Part shown: piece after piece, positions 1 through 8,903 of the stretch | How the letters are laid out: every line of letters begins with the position of its first letter | Numbering within the stretch: the stretch's first letter is position 1 | Source of the DNA: Curtobacterium sp. MCBA15_012 | Lineage (GTDB): Bacteria; Actinomycetota; Actinomycetes; Actinomycetales; Microbacteriaceae | Length of the DNA stretch: 64,000 nucleotides | Assembly (NCBI RefSeq): GCF_001864935.2 | Contig: NZ_CP126267.1 | Location: forward strand, 3,410,001 to 3,474,000 | Direction of reading: 5' to 3' | Notes under the pieces: model-generated | Seen by the model: the letters and a program-made list of their open reading frames with translations, nothing else | Told to the model about the DNA's origin: nothing | Databases searched by the model: none | Made by a program: the position numbers and the translations under genes

Positions 1-2098
1 GCTCGCCGTTCTCGGTCGCGGGACCGTCGGCGATGACCTCGCCCTGCTCCACGCGCTCACCGGCGGAGACGATGACGCGGTGGTTGTAGCTCGTGCCCTG
101 GTTGGAGCGGTCGAACTTGCGCAGGTAGTAGGTCTGCGTCCCACCCTCGTCGAGCTGCAGGGTCACGGCGTCGGCCGAGACCTCGGAGACGACACCGGCC
201 TTGTCGGCGGTGACGACGTCACCGGCGTCGATCGCGGTGTAGCCCTCCATGCCGGTGCCGACGAGCGGCGACTCGGAACGGAGCAGCGGGACGGCCTGAC
301 GCTGCATGTTCGCACCCATGAGGGCGCGGTTCGCGTCGTCGTGCTCGAGGAACGGGATGAGCGAGGTCGCGACCGACACCATCTGGCGCGGCGAGACGTC
401 CATGTAGTCGACCTCGTCCTTGCCGACGAGCTCGACCTCGCCGCCCTTCTTCCGCACGAGGACCTTGTCGTCCGCGAAGTGGAAGGAGTCGGTGAGGGGC
501 GCGTTGGCCTGGGCGACGACGAAGTCGTCCTCCTCCGACGCGGTGAGGTAGTCGATGGTCGTGGTGACCTGACCGTCCACGACGCGGCGGTACGGCGTCT
601 CGATGAAGCCGAAGGAGTTGATCCGACCGAACGACGCGAGCGAACCGATCAGGCCGATGTTCGGGCCTTCCGGGGTCTCGATCGGGCACATGCGGCCGTA
701 GTGCGACGGGTGGACGTCACGGACCTCGACGCCGGCACGCTCACGGGACAGACCACCCGGGCCGAGGGCCGACAGGCGACGCTTGTGCGTCAGACCCGCG
801 AGCGGGTTGTTCTGGTCCATGAACTGCGACAGCTGCGAGGTGCCGAAGAACTCCTTGATCGCGGCGACGACGGGTCGCACGTTGATCAGGGTCTGCGGCG
901 TGATCGCCTCGATGTCCTGCGTGGTCATGCGCTCGCGGACGACGCGCTCCATGCGGGAAAGGCCGGTGCGGACCTGGTTCTGGATGAGCTCGCCGACGGC
1001 GCGGATGCGACGGTTGCCGAAGTGGTCGATGTCGTCCACGTCGAGGCGCAGCTGGACGGGCTGGCCGTCACGGACGCCGTCGAAGGTCGTCTTCTCGGCG
1101 TGCAGCGAGACGAGGTACTTGATCGTGCGGACGATGTCCTGCACGGTCAGGACCGAGTCGCTGAGCTTCGCGTCGATGCCGAGCTTGCGGTTGACCTTGT
1201 AGCGACCGACCTTGGCGAGGTCGTAGCGCTTCGGGTTGAAGTAGAAGTTGTCGAGGAGCGCACGCGCTGCCTCGGCCGCGACCTGCTCGCCCGGACGGAG
1301 CTTGCGGTAGATGTCCTTGAGCGCCTCTTCCTTCGTCAGGACGGCGTCCTTCTCGAGGGTCGACTCGATCGAGGCGAAGCCCTGGAACTCCTCCATGATC
1401 TCTTCGCTCGTCATGCCGAGCGCCTTGAGGAAGACCGTGACCGACTGCTTGCGCTTGCGGTCGATGCGCACGCCCACCTGGTCGCGCTTGTCGATCTCGA
1501 ACTCGAGCCACGCACCGCGCGACGGGATGATGCGCGCGGAGTAGATGTCCTTGTCGGACGTCTTCTCCTGCTGGCGCTCGAAGTACACGCCCGGCGAGCG
1601 GACGAGCTGCGAGACGACGACGCGCTCGGTGCCGTTGATGATGAACGTGCCGCGCTCGGTCATGAGCGGGAAGTCGCCCATGAAGACCGTCTGCGTCTTG
1701 ATCTCACCGGTCATGTGGTTCATGAACTCGGCGTTGACGTACAGCGGAGCGGCGTAGGTCTTGCCGCGCTCCTTGCAGTCGTCGATGGAGTACTTCGGGT
1801 CCTCGAGCTCCGGGGACGTGAACGAGAGCTGCATCGTCTCGCCGAGGTCCTCGATCGGGGAGATCTCCTCGAAGATCTCCTCGAGGCCGGAGTGCAGCGC
1901 GAGGTCGGTGCGACCCTGCTCCTGCCCTTCGGCGAGACGTGCCTTCCAGACATCGTTGCCGACGAGCCAGTCGAAGCTCTCCGTCTGGAGTGCGAGCAGA
2001 TCCGGAACCGTGAGGGTGTCCGTGATCTTGGCGAACGAGAGTCGCGAGTGGTTGCGACCGTTCTTGGGGTTGGTGGATGCGTTGGGCGCAGCAGCCAA
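1..2098 (-). CDS. rpoB: DNA-directed RNA polymerase subunit beta (5' part, runs off the window)
   Basis: Beta subunit of RNA polymerase, forming one side of the active-site cleft and the rifamycin pocket. About 699 N-terminal residues are present; the rest lies beyond base 1. The reading frame starts at a TTG at 2098 preceded by a GGAGGT ribosome-binding site 7 nt upstream. The rifampicin-resistance region is visible near residues 420-450 ([18 protein letters not shown], then [13 protein letters not shown]) with the D, H and S hot-spot residues in wild-type form, followed by the conserved [17 protein letters not shown] block. The wild-type hot-spot residues predict rifampicin sensitivity as an inference. 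A strong promoter lies about 250 nt upstream. rplJL is not directly upstream; a PH-like gene is. Confidence 0.97.
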   Translation of the reverse strand, partial: MAAAPNASTNPKNGRNHSRLSFAKITDTLTVPDLLALQTESFDWLVGNDVWKARLAEGQEQGRTDLALHSGLEEIFEEISPIEDLGETMQLSFTSPELEDPKYSIDDCKERGKTYAAPLYVNAEFMNHMTGEIKTQTVFMGDFPLMTERGTFIINGTERVVVSQLVRSPGVYFERQQEKTSDKDIYSARIIPSRGAWLEFEIDKRDQVGVRIDRKRKQSVTVFLKALGMTSEEIMEEFQGFASIESTLEKDAVLTKEEALKDIYRKLRPGEQVAAEAARALLDNFYFNPKRYDLAKVGRYKVNRKLGIDAKLSDSVLTVQDIVRTIKYLVSLHAEKTTFDGVRDGQPVQLRLDVDDIDHFGNRRIRAVGELIQNQVRTGLSRMERVVRERMTTQDIEAITPQTLINVRPVVAAIKEFFGTSQLSQFMDQNNPLAGLTHKRRLSALGPGGLSRERAGVEVRDVHPSHYGRMCPIETPEGPNIGLIGSLASFGRINSFGFIETPYRRVVDGQVTTTIDYLTASEEDDFVVAQANAPLTDSFHFADDKVLVRKKGGEVELVGKDEVDYMDVSPRQMVSVATSLIPFLEHDDANRALMGANMQRQAVPLLRSESPLVGTGMEGYTAIDAGDVVTADKAGVVSEVSADAVTLQLDEGGTQTYYLRKFDRSNQGTSYNHRVIVSAGERVEQGEVIADGPATENGE

Positions 2099-2460
2099 GG
2101 GTGTGACCTCCGGTAGGCCCCGTCGGGCCGGTACTGACGAGCAGCACGTAGGTGAGTGGATTGATCGCTCGGCGCGACCCCGGGTGACCACCGCCGTACC
2201 AGGCAGGACACGTCCGGCCGGTACACGGCCGCACGAGTGGACCTGTGCGATGATCGGTGAGCTGATCCCGCCGCCATATACGGGATGGGCTGACCAGGGC
2301 GCGTGTTCGACCGCAATATGACGACACACGGATGCCAGGGAGCGCGAACTGTCATCATAGGTCGCCCCTGTGCGCGCTGTCCAGTCCTGGCTTGACCGGA
2401 TTCGGCGATGGCGTGTATAAGCCCGCAGACCGCTCGGGTGTTCCCGCCTGTCGCCTGGTC
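2099..2460. other. Intergenic region: rpoB leader
   Basis: This 362-bp gap has no supported gene. It is less GC-rich than its surroundings and holds the predicted rpoB promoter and a long 5' leader ending in GGAGGT before the TTG start. I see no clear terminator for the upstream PH-like gene. Confidence 0.6.
2354..2383 (-). promoter_or_regulatory. Predicted rpoB promoter (TGGACA, 18-nt spacer, TATGAT)
   Basis: On the minus strand a -35 TGGACA (2378-2383) and a -10 TATGAT (2354-2359) are separated by 18 nt, a near-consensus housekeeping promoter. Transcription would start near 2346, giving a leader of about 248 nt before the TTG start of rpoB. Other AT-rich hexamers (TTATAC near 2416, TATATG near 2275) lie in the same gap and could be secondary promoters. 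Confidence 0.6.
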
Positions 2461-3012
2461 TCAGGCCCCCGGTCGGGCCTCCAGTGCCCGGCGCACGCGC
2501 TGCGCGTCGTCGGTCCGGACGAACGTCACGCGACCGCGGTCGTCCGTGATGCGCACCCCCCGGCCCGGCGTCAGCAGGAGCGCGCGGACGCCCCGGCCGA
2601 GACGCAGCCCGACACCGCCGAACGTCGTGGCGTCCGCCTCGACGACCGCGACCGCCGCGATGCTGCGGCGGGCGATGTGCCGCGGCGGCAGGGGTCGGAA
2701 GCGCAGCACCACCTCGGTGTCGGTCACCGCGATCCCGGTCCGCGCGAGCAGCAGCAGCGCGCCGGCGACGAGCGCGACGACGCCCGGCACGAGGAGCGCG
2801 ACCTCGGGGGCCTCACCCGGCCAGTCGAGGACGGCCGCGGTCAGCGCTCCGCCGCCGAGGAGCAGGACCGCGCCGACGACGCGCATCCAGCGGGGTGCGG
2901 TCTCGCCGTGCGTGCGCACGGCGGCGGGCGTCGGCCGGGAGGCGCGGGTCGCCCGGGTGGGTCGGCCCACGCGGGCGGGTCGGAGCGTGGGCACGCTCAG
3001 GGTGTCGGTCAT
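2461..3012 (-). CDS. Membrane protein with bacterial PH-like domain
   Basis: Predicted 183-residue protein of unknown role. The start ATG (protein MTDTLSVPT) follows an AGGAGG site, which decides it over a longer upstream frame. After a basic, alanine/arginine-rich N-terminus (about 1-45) there are two close hydrophobic segments (about 50-65 and 75-95), typical of a hairpin membrane anchor. The remainder resembles the small bacterial PH-like folds (bPH/DUF3093 type) facing the cytoplasm, with [14 protein letters not shown] and a C-terminal [11 protein letters not shown] helix. It is co-oriented with rpoB but separated from it by a promoter, so it is probably a separate unit. The family assignment is by general pattern only. 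Confidence 0.7.
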   Translation of the reverse strand: MTDTLSVPTLRPARVGRPTRATRASRPTPAAVRTHGETAPRWMRVVGAVLLLGGGALTAAVLDWPGEAPEVALLVPGVVALVAGALLLLARTGIAVTDTEVVLRFRPLPPRHIARRSIAAVAVVEADATTFGGVGLRLGRGVRALLLTPGRGVRITDDRGRVTFVRTDDAQRVRRALEARPGA

Positions 3013-3136
3013 CGGGTCCTCCTGCGGACGGTCCGGGGAGCGTGCCGCCGGTGGGGTCGGCGGGACCGACGGCCGGGTCGGGTCCGTCGGCTCGTCGGGA
3101 CCGCCGGGTCGGTGGTGGCACGCGTGGTGTCGGTGC

Positions 3137-3166
3137 CTCGTCGCACGCCGGGCGGCGTGCGACGAG
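3137..3166. terminator. Strong GC hairpin, possible terminator
   Basis: Perfect 13-bp arms (CTCGTCGCACGCC and its complement) enclose a 4-nt loop GGGC. There is no U-tract. It lies downstream of the response-regulator operon on the minus strand, although about 340 nt after its stop codon, so termination is only one possibility. Confidence 0.35.
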
Positions 3167-3410
3167 CGCACACCGACGACGGCTGCCCGGGGCGTGCCGC
3201 GCGGGGGGAGCACGGGTGCCGGTCGGGCGGCGTCGTGGTCACGGGACGGGCGGGCACGGCGACTGCCGGAGCGCGGTGTGGGGCCGCGGGGCCGGGCGGG
3301 GTGCTCGACACCGGTCGGGTGACGACCCCGGGATGCTACGTGTGCCGCCTCGACGTCTGCTGGGCACCGGTCGGACGGGGAACGGGTCCGCTGAGCGCCG
3401 ACGGCACAGG

Positions 3411-3490
3411 TCGGCGCGGGTCGGCGCAGGCCGGCGCGGGTCGGCGCGGGTCAGCGCGGGTCAGCGCGGGCCGGCGCGGGTCAGCGCGGG
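3411..3490. repeat. Eight tandem copies of a 10-bp unit (YCRGCGCGGG)
   Basis: Consecutive decamers TCGGCGCGGG, TCGGCGCAGG, CCGGCGCGGG, TCGGCGCGGG, TCAGCGCGGG (twice), CCGGCGCGGG and TCAGCGCGGG follow each other without gaps. The 10-bp period is close to one helical turn. The array lies 15 nt beyond the response-regulator stop codon. Confidence 0.85.
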
Positions 3491-3504
3491 CCAGGCGCCA
3501 CGCC

Positions 3505-4206
3505 TCAGCGCAGGACGAGGGCGACGGCCTCCGCGCGGCTCCGGACGCCGGTCTTCGCGAAGACCTGGTTGACGTAGGACTTGACGGTCGGGACGGTGAG
3601 GAACAGCTCCCGCGCGATCTCCGGGTTCGTCCGGCCCGCGGCGATCCGGTCGAGCACCTCGGCCTCGCGCGGTGTGAGCTCGGGGAACCGCCGCCGCAGC
3701 GCCGCGGGACCGTCGACCCGGCCCTGGTCGTGGTCGTGGACGGGTCCGGGGTCCGGTGCTGGGCCGGCCGTCGGCGAGCCCGCGCCCCCGGTCAGGCGGG
3801 CGACGAGCCGGGCTCCGACGCCGGCGTCGAGGGTCGTCTGCCCGGATGCGACCGCCCGCACCGCGGCGGCGAGCTCCACGCGGCCGGCGTCCTTCGTCAG
3901 GTACCCCCGGGCGCCGGCGCGCAGGGCGGCGTCGATCGAGTCGTCGTCGGCGTACGTCGTGAGCACGATCACCGCGACGTCCGGGTGCGACGCGGTGATC
4001 GTCGCGGTCGCCGTGGGCCCGTCGACACCCGGCATCCGCAGGTCCATGAGCACGACGTCCGGCGGGTCCGCGGCCACGGCGGCCACCGCGGCGGCCCCGT
4101 CGGCGGCCTCGCCCACGACCTCGAGGTCGGGCACGAGCGACAGCACCGTCACCAGGCCGTCCCGGACGATCGCCTGGTCGTCCACCACGAGCACCCGGAT
4201 CGTCAC
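3505..4206 (-). CDS. NarL/LuxR-type response regulator
   Basis: Cytoplasmic two-component transcription regulator of 233 residues. The receiver domain (1-120) shows the acidic pair at D9-D10, the phosphate acceptor D55 in VVLMDLRMPG and the LTKDAG lysine. A proline/aspartate-rich linker (about 140-165) joins it to a LuxR-type helix-turn-helix (LTPREAEVLDRIAAGRTNPEIAREL, then VPTVKSYVNQVFAKTG). It overlaps the stop codon of the histidine kinase by 4 bp (ATGA), so the two are translationally coupled and form a cognate pair. The signal sensed is unknown. The overall design matches the DesR/LiaR-like regulators that pair with HisKA_3 kinases. Confidence 0.92.
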   Translation of the reverse strand: MTIRVLVVDDQAIVRDGLVTVLSLVPDLEVVGEAADGAAAVAAVAADPPDVVLMDLRMPGVDGPTATATITASHPDVAVIVLTTYADDDSIDAALRAGARGYLTKDAGRVELAAAVRAVASGQTTLDAGVGARLVARLTGGAGSPTAGPAPDPGPVHDHDQGRVDGPAALRRRFPELTPREAEVLDRIAAGRTNPEIARELFLTVPTVKSYVNQVFAKTGVRSRAEAVALVLR

Positions 4207-5426
4207 GACGTCACCCCCGGCACCCGCATGGTGACGACGAACGCGCCGTCGAGCGCCCCGGCGTGCAGCGCGGAGCCGTCGCCGAGCTCCGCGAAGCGCT
4301 CCCGCATCCCGACGACCCCGTGCCCGTCACCGGTCCGGGCGGGGCCACCGGAGTCCGCGAGGCCGGTTCCCGGGCCGTCCGGGTCCGGGCCGCCGGCGTC
4401 CGGGGTGCCCGCACCGGGGCCGAGCGGGTTCGCGACCGTGACCCGGACCGCGTCGCCGTCCCGCTCGACGGACAGCACCACGGGGCGGCCCGCCGCGTGC
4501 CTGCGGGCGTTGCTCAGCGCCTCCCGGACCGCCGCCACCACCGCCGCACGGTGGGCCGCGTCGACGGCGGTGAGCGCGACGTCCCCGTGCGTCGTGACGG
4601 TGCCGCCGAACGACCGGTGCGCCGCGACCAGGGCGGGCAGGTCGGTCGGCGCGGCCGGGCCGGGCGTCGGCGGGGTGGGGACGTCCTCGCGGAGGGCGTG
4701 CACCGCGCGCCGGGCCTCGGCGAGCCCGCTCGCGGCGAGCGTCCGGGCCTCCCCCGCGCGTCGGGTGGCCTCGTCGACGCGGCCGGCCTCGAGCAGGGCC
4801 TCGACCGCGTCGAGCTGCAGCACCAGGCCGCCGAGGGAGTGGGCGAGGACGTCGTGCACCTCGCGGGCGGCTCGCGTCCGGTCGGCCAGGAGCTCGGCGC
4901 GCTGCCGCTCGACCTCGGCCTGGCGGGTCCGTTCCCCCGCGATGCGCGCCTGCCGCCGGCCCGACCCGACGGCCGCGGCCAGGAGCAGCCCACCCCCGGT
5001 GCCGAGCACGACCGTCACCGGTGCACCGGCGACCACGGCGGTGGCGGCGACGAGGACGAGGGCGACGACCGCGGCGACCGGTCCGGCCCAGACCGGTCGT
5101 CTCGCCGCGAGGACCACGACGCCGACGAGCGGCACGGCCACCATCAGCGCGCCGGTCGGGACGACGACGGTGGCTCCCGCCAGGACCATGCCCCACGTGG
5201 CGACGACGAGCACCCGGTCGGAGCCCGTGAGGACCCGGAGCAGCCAGGCGGCGAGCGCCACCGTCCCCACGGTCCACACCCACGCGGGAGCGGCGTCGGC
5301 GAGACCGGTGCGGACGAACCAGTACGAGACGACCGCGATCCCGACCAGGTCGAGCACGCGACTCGTCACGGAGCCGGACCGACCCCGCACGGGATCGGTC
5401 CCGACGGGTCCCGGGCCGGTGGTCAC
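4203..5426 (-). CDS. Two-component sensor histidine kinase (HisKA_3 family)
   Basis: Membrane sensor kinase of 407 residues, autophosphorylating and passing phosphate to the regulator encoded next. The N-terminal half has about five or six hydrophobic segments (roughly residues 25-160) with very short loops and no obvious extracellular domain. The phospho-acceptor is H191 in REVHDVLAHSLGGLV. The ATPase domain shows REALSNARRHA (N box) and GHGVVGMRERFAELG (G box). The GTG start at 5426 overlaps the stop codon of the upstream membrane gene (GTGA), and its own stop overlaps the regulator, so the three genes read as one coupled operon. An intramembrane-sensing kinase responding to envelope or lipid state is an inference. 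Confidence 0.92.
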   Translation of the reverse strand: MTTGPGPVGTDPVRGRSGSVTSRVLDLVGIAVVSYWFVRTGLADAAPAWVWTVGTVALAAWLLRVLTGSDRVLVVATWGMVLAGATVVVPTGALMVAVPLVGVVVLAARRPVWAGPVAAVVALVLVAATAVVAGAPVTVVLGTGGGLLLAAAVGSGRRQARIAGERTRQAEVERQRAELLADRTRAAREVHDVLAHSLGGLVLQLDAVEALLEAGRVDEATRRAGEARTLAASGLAEARRAVHALREDVPTPPTPGPAAPTDLPALVAAHRSFGGTVTTHGDVALTAVDAAHRAAVVAAVREALSNARRHAAGRPVVLSVERDGDAVRVTVANPLGPGAGTPDAGGPDPDGPGTGLADSGGPARTGDGHGVVGMRERFAELGDGSALHAGALDGAFVVTMRVPGVTS

Positions 5427-5920
5427 CGGACCATCATGCCGGTGGCGGGGCGCGGGATCCGCTGGTCGACGACGAGGGCACGGGCTGCCCGGTTGAGCGC
5501 GAGGACGAGCAGGACCGCACCGGTCGAGGTGAGCAGGTGCGCGCCGAGGTGGCCGCCGAGGACGTCGAGCCCGATGCGGACGACGATCAGGACGACCCAG
5601 AGCCCGGCGCCCGCCCAGCCCGTGCGGGCCTGCAGCGTCCGGCCCTCGGTGTCCGGGGCCGCGGTGCGGAACCGGGTCATCGCCCCCATGGCCAGGCCGG
5701 CGCCGATGCTCACGAGGGCCTCGACGCCGAGGAACAGCACGTCGAGCGTCGTCACCGCGGCGGCGGACTGCGCGAGCACCACGAGCCCGACGGCGCCGAG
5801 GACGAGCGGCGCACGCCAGACCCGTGTCGGGTCGACCGACCGCCAGGTCGCCTGTCGGTACGCGAGGTACCCGACGAGGGCCAGGCCGATGACGATGTTC
5901 GCGAGGAGCTGGACGGACAC
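5423..5920 (-). CDS. Small four-helix membrane protein, CcdC/DUF1453-like
   Basis: Predicted integral membrane protein of 165 residues with four hydrophobic stretches (about 3-20, 38-58, 62-80, 105-150). The GTG start at 5920 is preceded by AAGGGGA, a usable ribosome-binding site. The pattern (YLAYRQATWRSVDPTRVWRAP in the first loop) resembles CcdC-like/DUF1453 proteins, but I recognise the family only loosely. It is the first gene of the operon with the kinase and regulator and overlaps the kinase start by 4 bp, so it may be an accessory subunit or the direct target of that system. Confidence 0.75.
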   Translation of the reverse strand: MSVQLLANIVIGLALVGYLAYRQATWRSVDPTRVWRAPLVLGAVGLVVLAQSAAAVTTLDVLFLGVEALVSIGAGLAMGAMTRFRTAAPDTEGRTLQARTGWAGAGLWVVLIVVRIGLDVLGGHLGAHLLTSTGAVLLVLALNRAARALVVDQRIPRPATGMMVR

Positions 5921-6052
5921 GGTGTCCCCTTCCGGTGGGTGTCCGGCGGGGGTCCCCGACCGGTGCCACCAGCCTCGCGAGCGGGCCGGCGCGGGCACAC
6001 CACCCCAGGGTGGTGGTCCGGGTGGGGATCGCGGGTGGTGTTCCATGGGGGC

Positions 6053-6895
6053 ATGGCAGATGCGAGCGACGGCTTCCGGATCGGTGCGGGCTGGGCCTCG
6101 GTCGAACCGGACCGGCACCGCCCCGGGTCCTTCACGCTCGTCGTCGACGGGACGCCGCAGTCGCACGTCGACCTCGAGGACCCGACGCACCTGGCCTTCG
6201 AGTACATCCGGCGGATCGGGCACGCGATCGACCTGCTGCCGCCCGGCCCGGTGACGGCGCTGCACCTCGGTGCCGGTGCCCTCACGCTCCCCCGCTACGT
6301 CGCGGTGACCCGGCCGGGGTCCCGCCAGCAGGTCGTCGAGCTCGAGCGCGACCTGGTGGACCACGTGCGCGAGGAGCTGCCGTTCCCCCGCGGCGCCTCG
6401 ATCCGGGTGCGGTACGGCGACGCCCGCGAGGTCCTCGGCAAGCTGCCCGCCGGTCTGCGCGGCACGGTCGACCTGGCCGTCGTCGACGTGTTCGGCGGCT
6501 CGCAGATCCCCGCGCACGTGACGAGCGTCGAGTTCTACCGCGAGGTCGCCGCGTTCCTGTCCCCCACCGGCGTCGTGGCGGTGAACGTCGCGGACGGCGC
6601 GGGTCTGGCCTTCGCCCGGGGCCAGGCGGCGACCCTGCAGGCGGTGCTGCCCTCGGTCGCGGCCGTCGCCGACACCGGCATGCTCAAGGGCCGGCGCTTC
6701 GGCAACATCGTGCTGCTCGGGTCGCCGACCGACCTACCGGTCGCCGAGATGCCCCGGCTGTACTCGTCCGACCCGATGCCCGCCAAGGTCGTGCACGGTG
6801 CCGAGCTGCGCGCGTTCACGGCCGGGGCGCCGGTCGTGACCGACCAGACCGCCGTCGCCTCGCCCGAGCCGAACCGCAGCGTCTTCGGCGGCTGA
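6053..6895 (+). CDS. Spermidine synthase-like methyltransferase-fold protein
   Basis: Predicted 280-residue cytoplasmic protein with a Rossmann fold of the polyamine-synthase type. Visible motifs are a first glycine loop (ALHLGAGALTLPRYVAV, near 75-90), an acidic end to strand 2 (VVELERDLVDHV), a GDAREVL loop, and VDLAVVDVFGGSQIPAHV in place of the DxxDP-type active site. The missing catalytic aspartate-proline pattern makes true spermidine synthase activity doubtful; many actinobacterial proteins annotated as fused or orphan spermidine synthase look like this. It is divergent from the kinase operon and followed by two adjacent hairpins. An ATG at 6045 is in another frame. Confidence 0.85.
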   Translation: MADASDGFRIGAGWASVEPDRHRPGSFTLVVDGTPQSHVDLEDPTHLAFEYIRRIGHAIDLLPPGPVTALHLGAGALTLPRYVAVTRPGSRQQVVELERDLVDHVREELPFPRGASIRVRYGDAREVLGKLPAGLRGTVDLAVVDVFGGSQIPAHVTSVEFYREVAAFLSPTGVVAVNVADGAGLAFARGQAATLQAVLPSVAAVADTGMLKGRRFGNIVLLGSPTDLPVAEMPRLYSSDPMPAKVVHGAELRAFTAGAPVVTDQTAVASPEPNRSVFGG

Positions 6896-6900
6896 CGCGC

Positions 6901-6920
6901 GCACCCGGGTGACCGGGTGC
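6901..6920 (+). terminator. Short hairpin after the spermidine-synthase-like gene
   Basis: An 8-bp perfect stem (GCACCCGG and its complement) with a GTGA loop begins 5 nt after the stop codon. It is directly followed by a second, larger palindrome. No U-tract is present. Confidence 0.45.
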
Positions 6921-6965
6921 CGGACGGGAGGCGCGGTGCCGGTCGTGCGCCGCGCCTCCCGTCCG
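6921..6965. repeat. GGAGGCGCGG-family palindrome, complete copy 1
   Basis: Perfect 16-bp arms (CGGACGGGAGGCGCGG at 6921-6936 and its complement at 6950-6965) with a 13-nt loop. It is one of six complete hairpins of a dispersed family in this window and sits where a transcription terminator would be expected. Confidence 0.8.
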
Positions 6966-7092
6966 TCCGTGGTCGCGGCAGACCGCCGGACGCACGGTCG
7001 GCACCGACGACCCGCCGGACGTGTCCACCACCCGGCTGCCAGGATGGGGGACACGACCGCGCGGCTGCGCGACCGAGCGAGGGAGTCCCCTG

Positions 7093-7878
7093 ATGACGAA
7101 CGACGACCGGAGCAACGAGGACGGGGCGGGCGACGGCCGCGCCCCGAGCTGGGGCGAGGCACCGCAGCACCGCCCCGAGGACGCACCGCGGTACGGCGAG
7201 CACGCCGACCAGCAGGACGCCCCGCGGTGGGCTGCGTCGGAGGCCCGCGACCGCGACGACGAGCCGCGGTACGGCGAGCGCGCACCACAGTACGGCGAGC
7301 GTGCCCCGCAGTACGGCGAGCAGGCGCCCCGCTACGGCGAGCACGCGCCGAAGGAGGGTGCGGGCGACCGCCACGACTCCCCCACGTGGGGCGAGCAGCA
7401 CGGGTCCCACCAGCCGTACGCCGCGTCGGCGGCCCCGGCGTCGGCCGGCGGACCGGCCTGGCACGCCTACGAGGAGCCGAAGCGCAAGAAGAAGACCGTC
7501 GGCGTGATCGCCTTCCTGGTCGGGCTGCTGTCGCTCGTCGTCGGCGTGATCGGCGGCGCCATGATCGGCGCGGCGGTCGCGAACAGCGGCATCCTCGACG
7601 GGCTCGCGCAGGGCGGCACCGCCCCGAGCCAGCAGGAGCTCCAGCAGCGGCTCATGCAGGACCCGTCCGCGCTGTCGTCGGTCGGGTCGGCCGGTGTCGT
7701 CGTCGGCATCGCCGCGATCCTCGGCCTCTGGGCGTTCGTGCAGGGCATCATCGCCGTCGCCACGAAGCGCGGGCGCGGCTGGGGCCTGTTCGCGATCATC
7801 CTCGCCGTCGTCGCGACCGTCGCCACCTTCGGCACGTACATCGCGATCGCCGCGTCCGCGGTCGTCGGCAACAGCTGA
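7093..7878 (+). CDS. Membrane protein with tandem PxYGEHA-like repeats
   Basis: Unrecognised 261-residue protein. The first 130 residues are hydrophilic and contain imperfect repeats of an eight- to nine-residue unit (PRYGEHA, PRYGERA, PQYGERA twice, PQYGEQA-like, PRYGEHA). A basic stop (EEPKRKKKT, about 132-140) precedes a first membrane helix (141-165); two more follow at about 205-225 and 232-255. The proline/tyrosine/charge-rich tail followed by a DUF4190-like membrane hairpin is common in actinobacterial surface-associated proteins, but no function can be given. A weak purine-rich site lies upstream of the ATG. A GC hairpin follows the stop codon. Confidence 0.8.
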   Translation: MTNDDRSNEDGAGDGRAPSWGEAPQHRPEDAPRYGEHADQQDAPRWAASEARDRDDEPRYGERAPQYGERAPQYGEQAPRYGEHAPKEGAGDRHDSPTWGEQHGSHQPYAASAAPASAGGPAWHAYEEPKRKKKTVGVIAFLVGLLSLVVGVIGGAMIGAAVANSGILDGLAQGGTAPSQQELQQRLMQDPSALSSVGSAGVVVGIAAILGLWAFVQGIIAVATKRGRGWGLFAIILAVVATVATFGTYIAIAASAVVGNS

Positions 7879-7893
7879 CACCACGACCCGCCC

Positions 7894-7926
7894 GACGGCC
7901 CGTCCCGCGCCGCGGGGCGGGCCGTC
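7894..7926 (+). terminator. Predicted terminator hairpin
   Basis: A 13-bp stem with one G-T wobble (GACGGCCCGTCCC paired with GGGGCGGGCCGTC) and a 7-nt loop begins 16 nt after the stop codon of the repeat-containing membrane protein. Confidence 0.6.
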
Positions 7927-8008
7927 GTCGTCCGGGGGCACCGGGGGCGTCGCGGCGTCCTCGTGCCCCCCGTGCGCGTGGCACCGCTCGTTCACGGCGG
8001 GCCGCGGT

Positions 8009-8014
8009 TACGCT
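8009..8014 (+). promoter_or_regulatory. Leaderless-type -10 hexamer TACGCT
   Basis: TACGCT ends 7 nt before the ATG at 8022. With the usual -10 to start-site distance the transcript would begin at the start codon; no ribosome-binding site is present. Confidence 0.55.
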
Positions 8015-8021
8015 CGACCCG

Positions 8022-8903
8022 ATGTCCCTCCCGCCCGACGACAGCCAGCAGCCCGACCGCGACGACCGCGCCCGGGAGCCCCGCCACGCCGCCCCGGTGA
8101 CCGCCGGTGTCAGCCCGGGGAGCACCTTCGCGCCGATCAGCCTGCGTCCCGCCGTCGACGCCGAGGCCGTGCAGCAGCGCCTCCGCGACCTCGGGCAGAG
8201 CCGCAGCACCGACGCCCTCGCCGAACGCGCCGAACTCCTGCGCCTGCTCGGCCGCCTGGACGAGTCGCTCGTCGTGGCCGAGGAGGTCTTCCGCCTGACG
8301 ATGTTCACGGGCGAACGCTCCGACAAGGTGGCCTCCCGGATCCGACGGGCCCACGTGCTGCACGACCTCGGCCGGTACGAGCGCGCCGCCGCCGAGGCCG
8401 CGATGGCCCGCGACACCGCCCGCACCGAGGACTGGCCCGAGCTCGAGGGCGCGGCCGCCGAGCTCGAGGGCTGGTCGCTGTTCGAGCTGTCCCGCTTCGA
8501 CGAGGCCCGGTCGGCCCTGTCCCGGGCGTACCAGGCGTTCCGCCAGGCCGGCGCCCCGTCCGAGCGCACCGAGGCACTCCGAACCGCGGTCGAGGCCGCG
8601 CTCCGGGCCTCCGCGGCGCAGCCGAAGCCCGCCGAGGACCGGCCCCGCACCGCCCGCGAGGTCGCCGCACGCCGGGCCGAGGACGACGAACCGGCCACCA
8701 CGCGCGTCGCCGAGCCGGTCAAGCAGATCCCGCCCGTCCGCCGTCGCGTGCTCGGGGCCCCGGACGCCGCACGGACCGAGGCCGACGAGCTGTGGGGCCG
8801 CATCGCCGCCCGCGCCGCGTCGAAGGGTCAGGCGCCGCGCGACGAGCCCGACCCCGACGCGCCCGACACCGACCCCGGGCTCGGCGGCGCCGGACGCCGG
8901 TGA
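8022..8903 (+). CDS. TPR-like helical repeat protein
   Basis: Predicted cytoplasmic protein of 293 residues. The first 40 residues are polar. Residues 50-190 form amphipathic helical pairs that read like tetratricopeptide repeats (AERAELLRLLGRLDESLVVAEEVFRL; RAHVLHDLGRYERAAAEAAMARD; EGWSLFELSRFDEARSALSRAYQAF). The C-terminal third is a charged linker ending in a short helix (EADELWGRIAARAAS) and an acidic tail. Transcription appears leaderless. The stop codon overlaps the start of the SprT-like protease by 4 bp, so the pair is coupled; a scaffold or adaptor role next to a protease is an inference only. Confidence 0.8.
   Translation: MSLPPDDSQQPDRDDRAREPRHAAPVTAGVSPGSTFAPISLRPAVDAEAVQQRLRDLGQSRSTDALAERAELLRLLGRLDESLVVAEEVFRLTMFTGERSDKVASRIRRAHVLHDLGRYERAAAEAAMARDTARTEDWPELEGAAAELEGWSLFELSRFDEARSALSRAYQAFRQAGAPSERTEALRTAVEAALRASAAQPKPAEDRPRTAREVAARRAEDDEPATTRVAEPVKQIPPVRRRVLGAPDAARTEADELWGRIAARAASKGQAPRDEPDPDAPDTDPGLGGAGRR

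Larger units (their letters stand above)
3013..3504. other. Intergenic region with hairpin and tandem repeats
   Basis: A 492-bp gap between the PH-like gene start and the response-regulator stop codon. I found no credible gene. It holds a 13-bp-arm hairpin at 3137-3166 (core TCGTCGCACGCC) and eight copies of a 10-bp unit at 3411-3490 just before the response-regulator end. Confidence 0.6.

Noticed and set aside
80..2116. Long open frame on the plus strand opposite rpoB
   Set aside because: It is the mirror of the rpoB codons: GC-rich third positions keep the antisense frame open. Its Val/Leu/Asp/Arg-rich translation resembles no family and rpoB itself is certain.
2332..5496. Plus-strand open frame of about 1050 codons over the two-component operon
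   Set aside because: Covers several genuine minus-strand genes and a tandem repeat region; composition typical of antisense frames in high-GC DNA.
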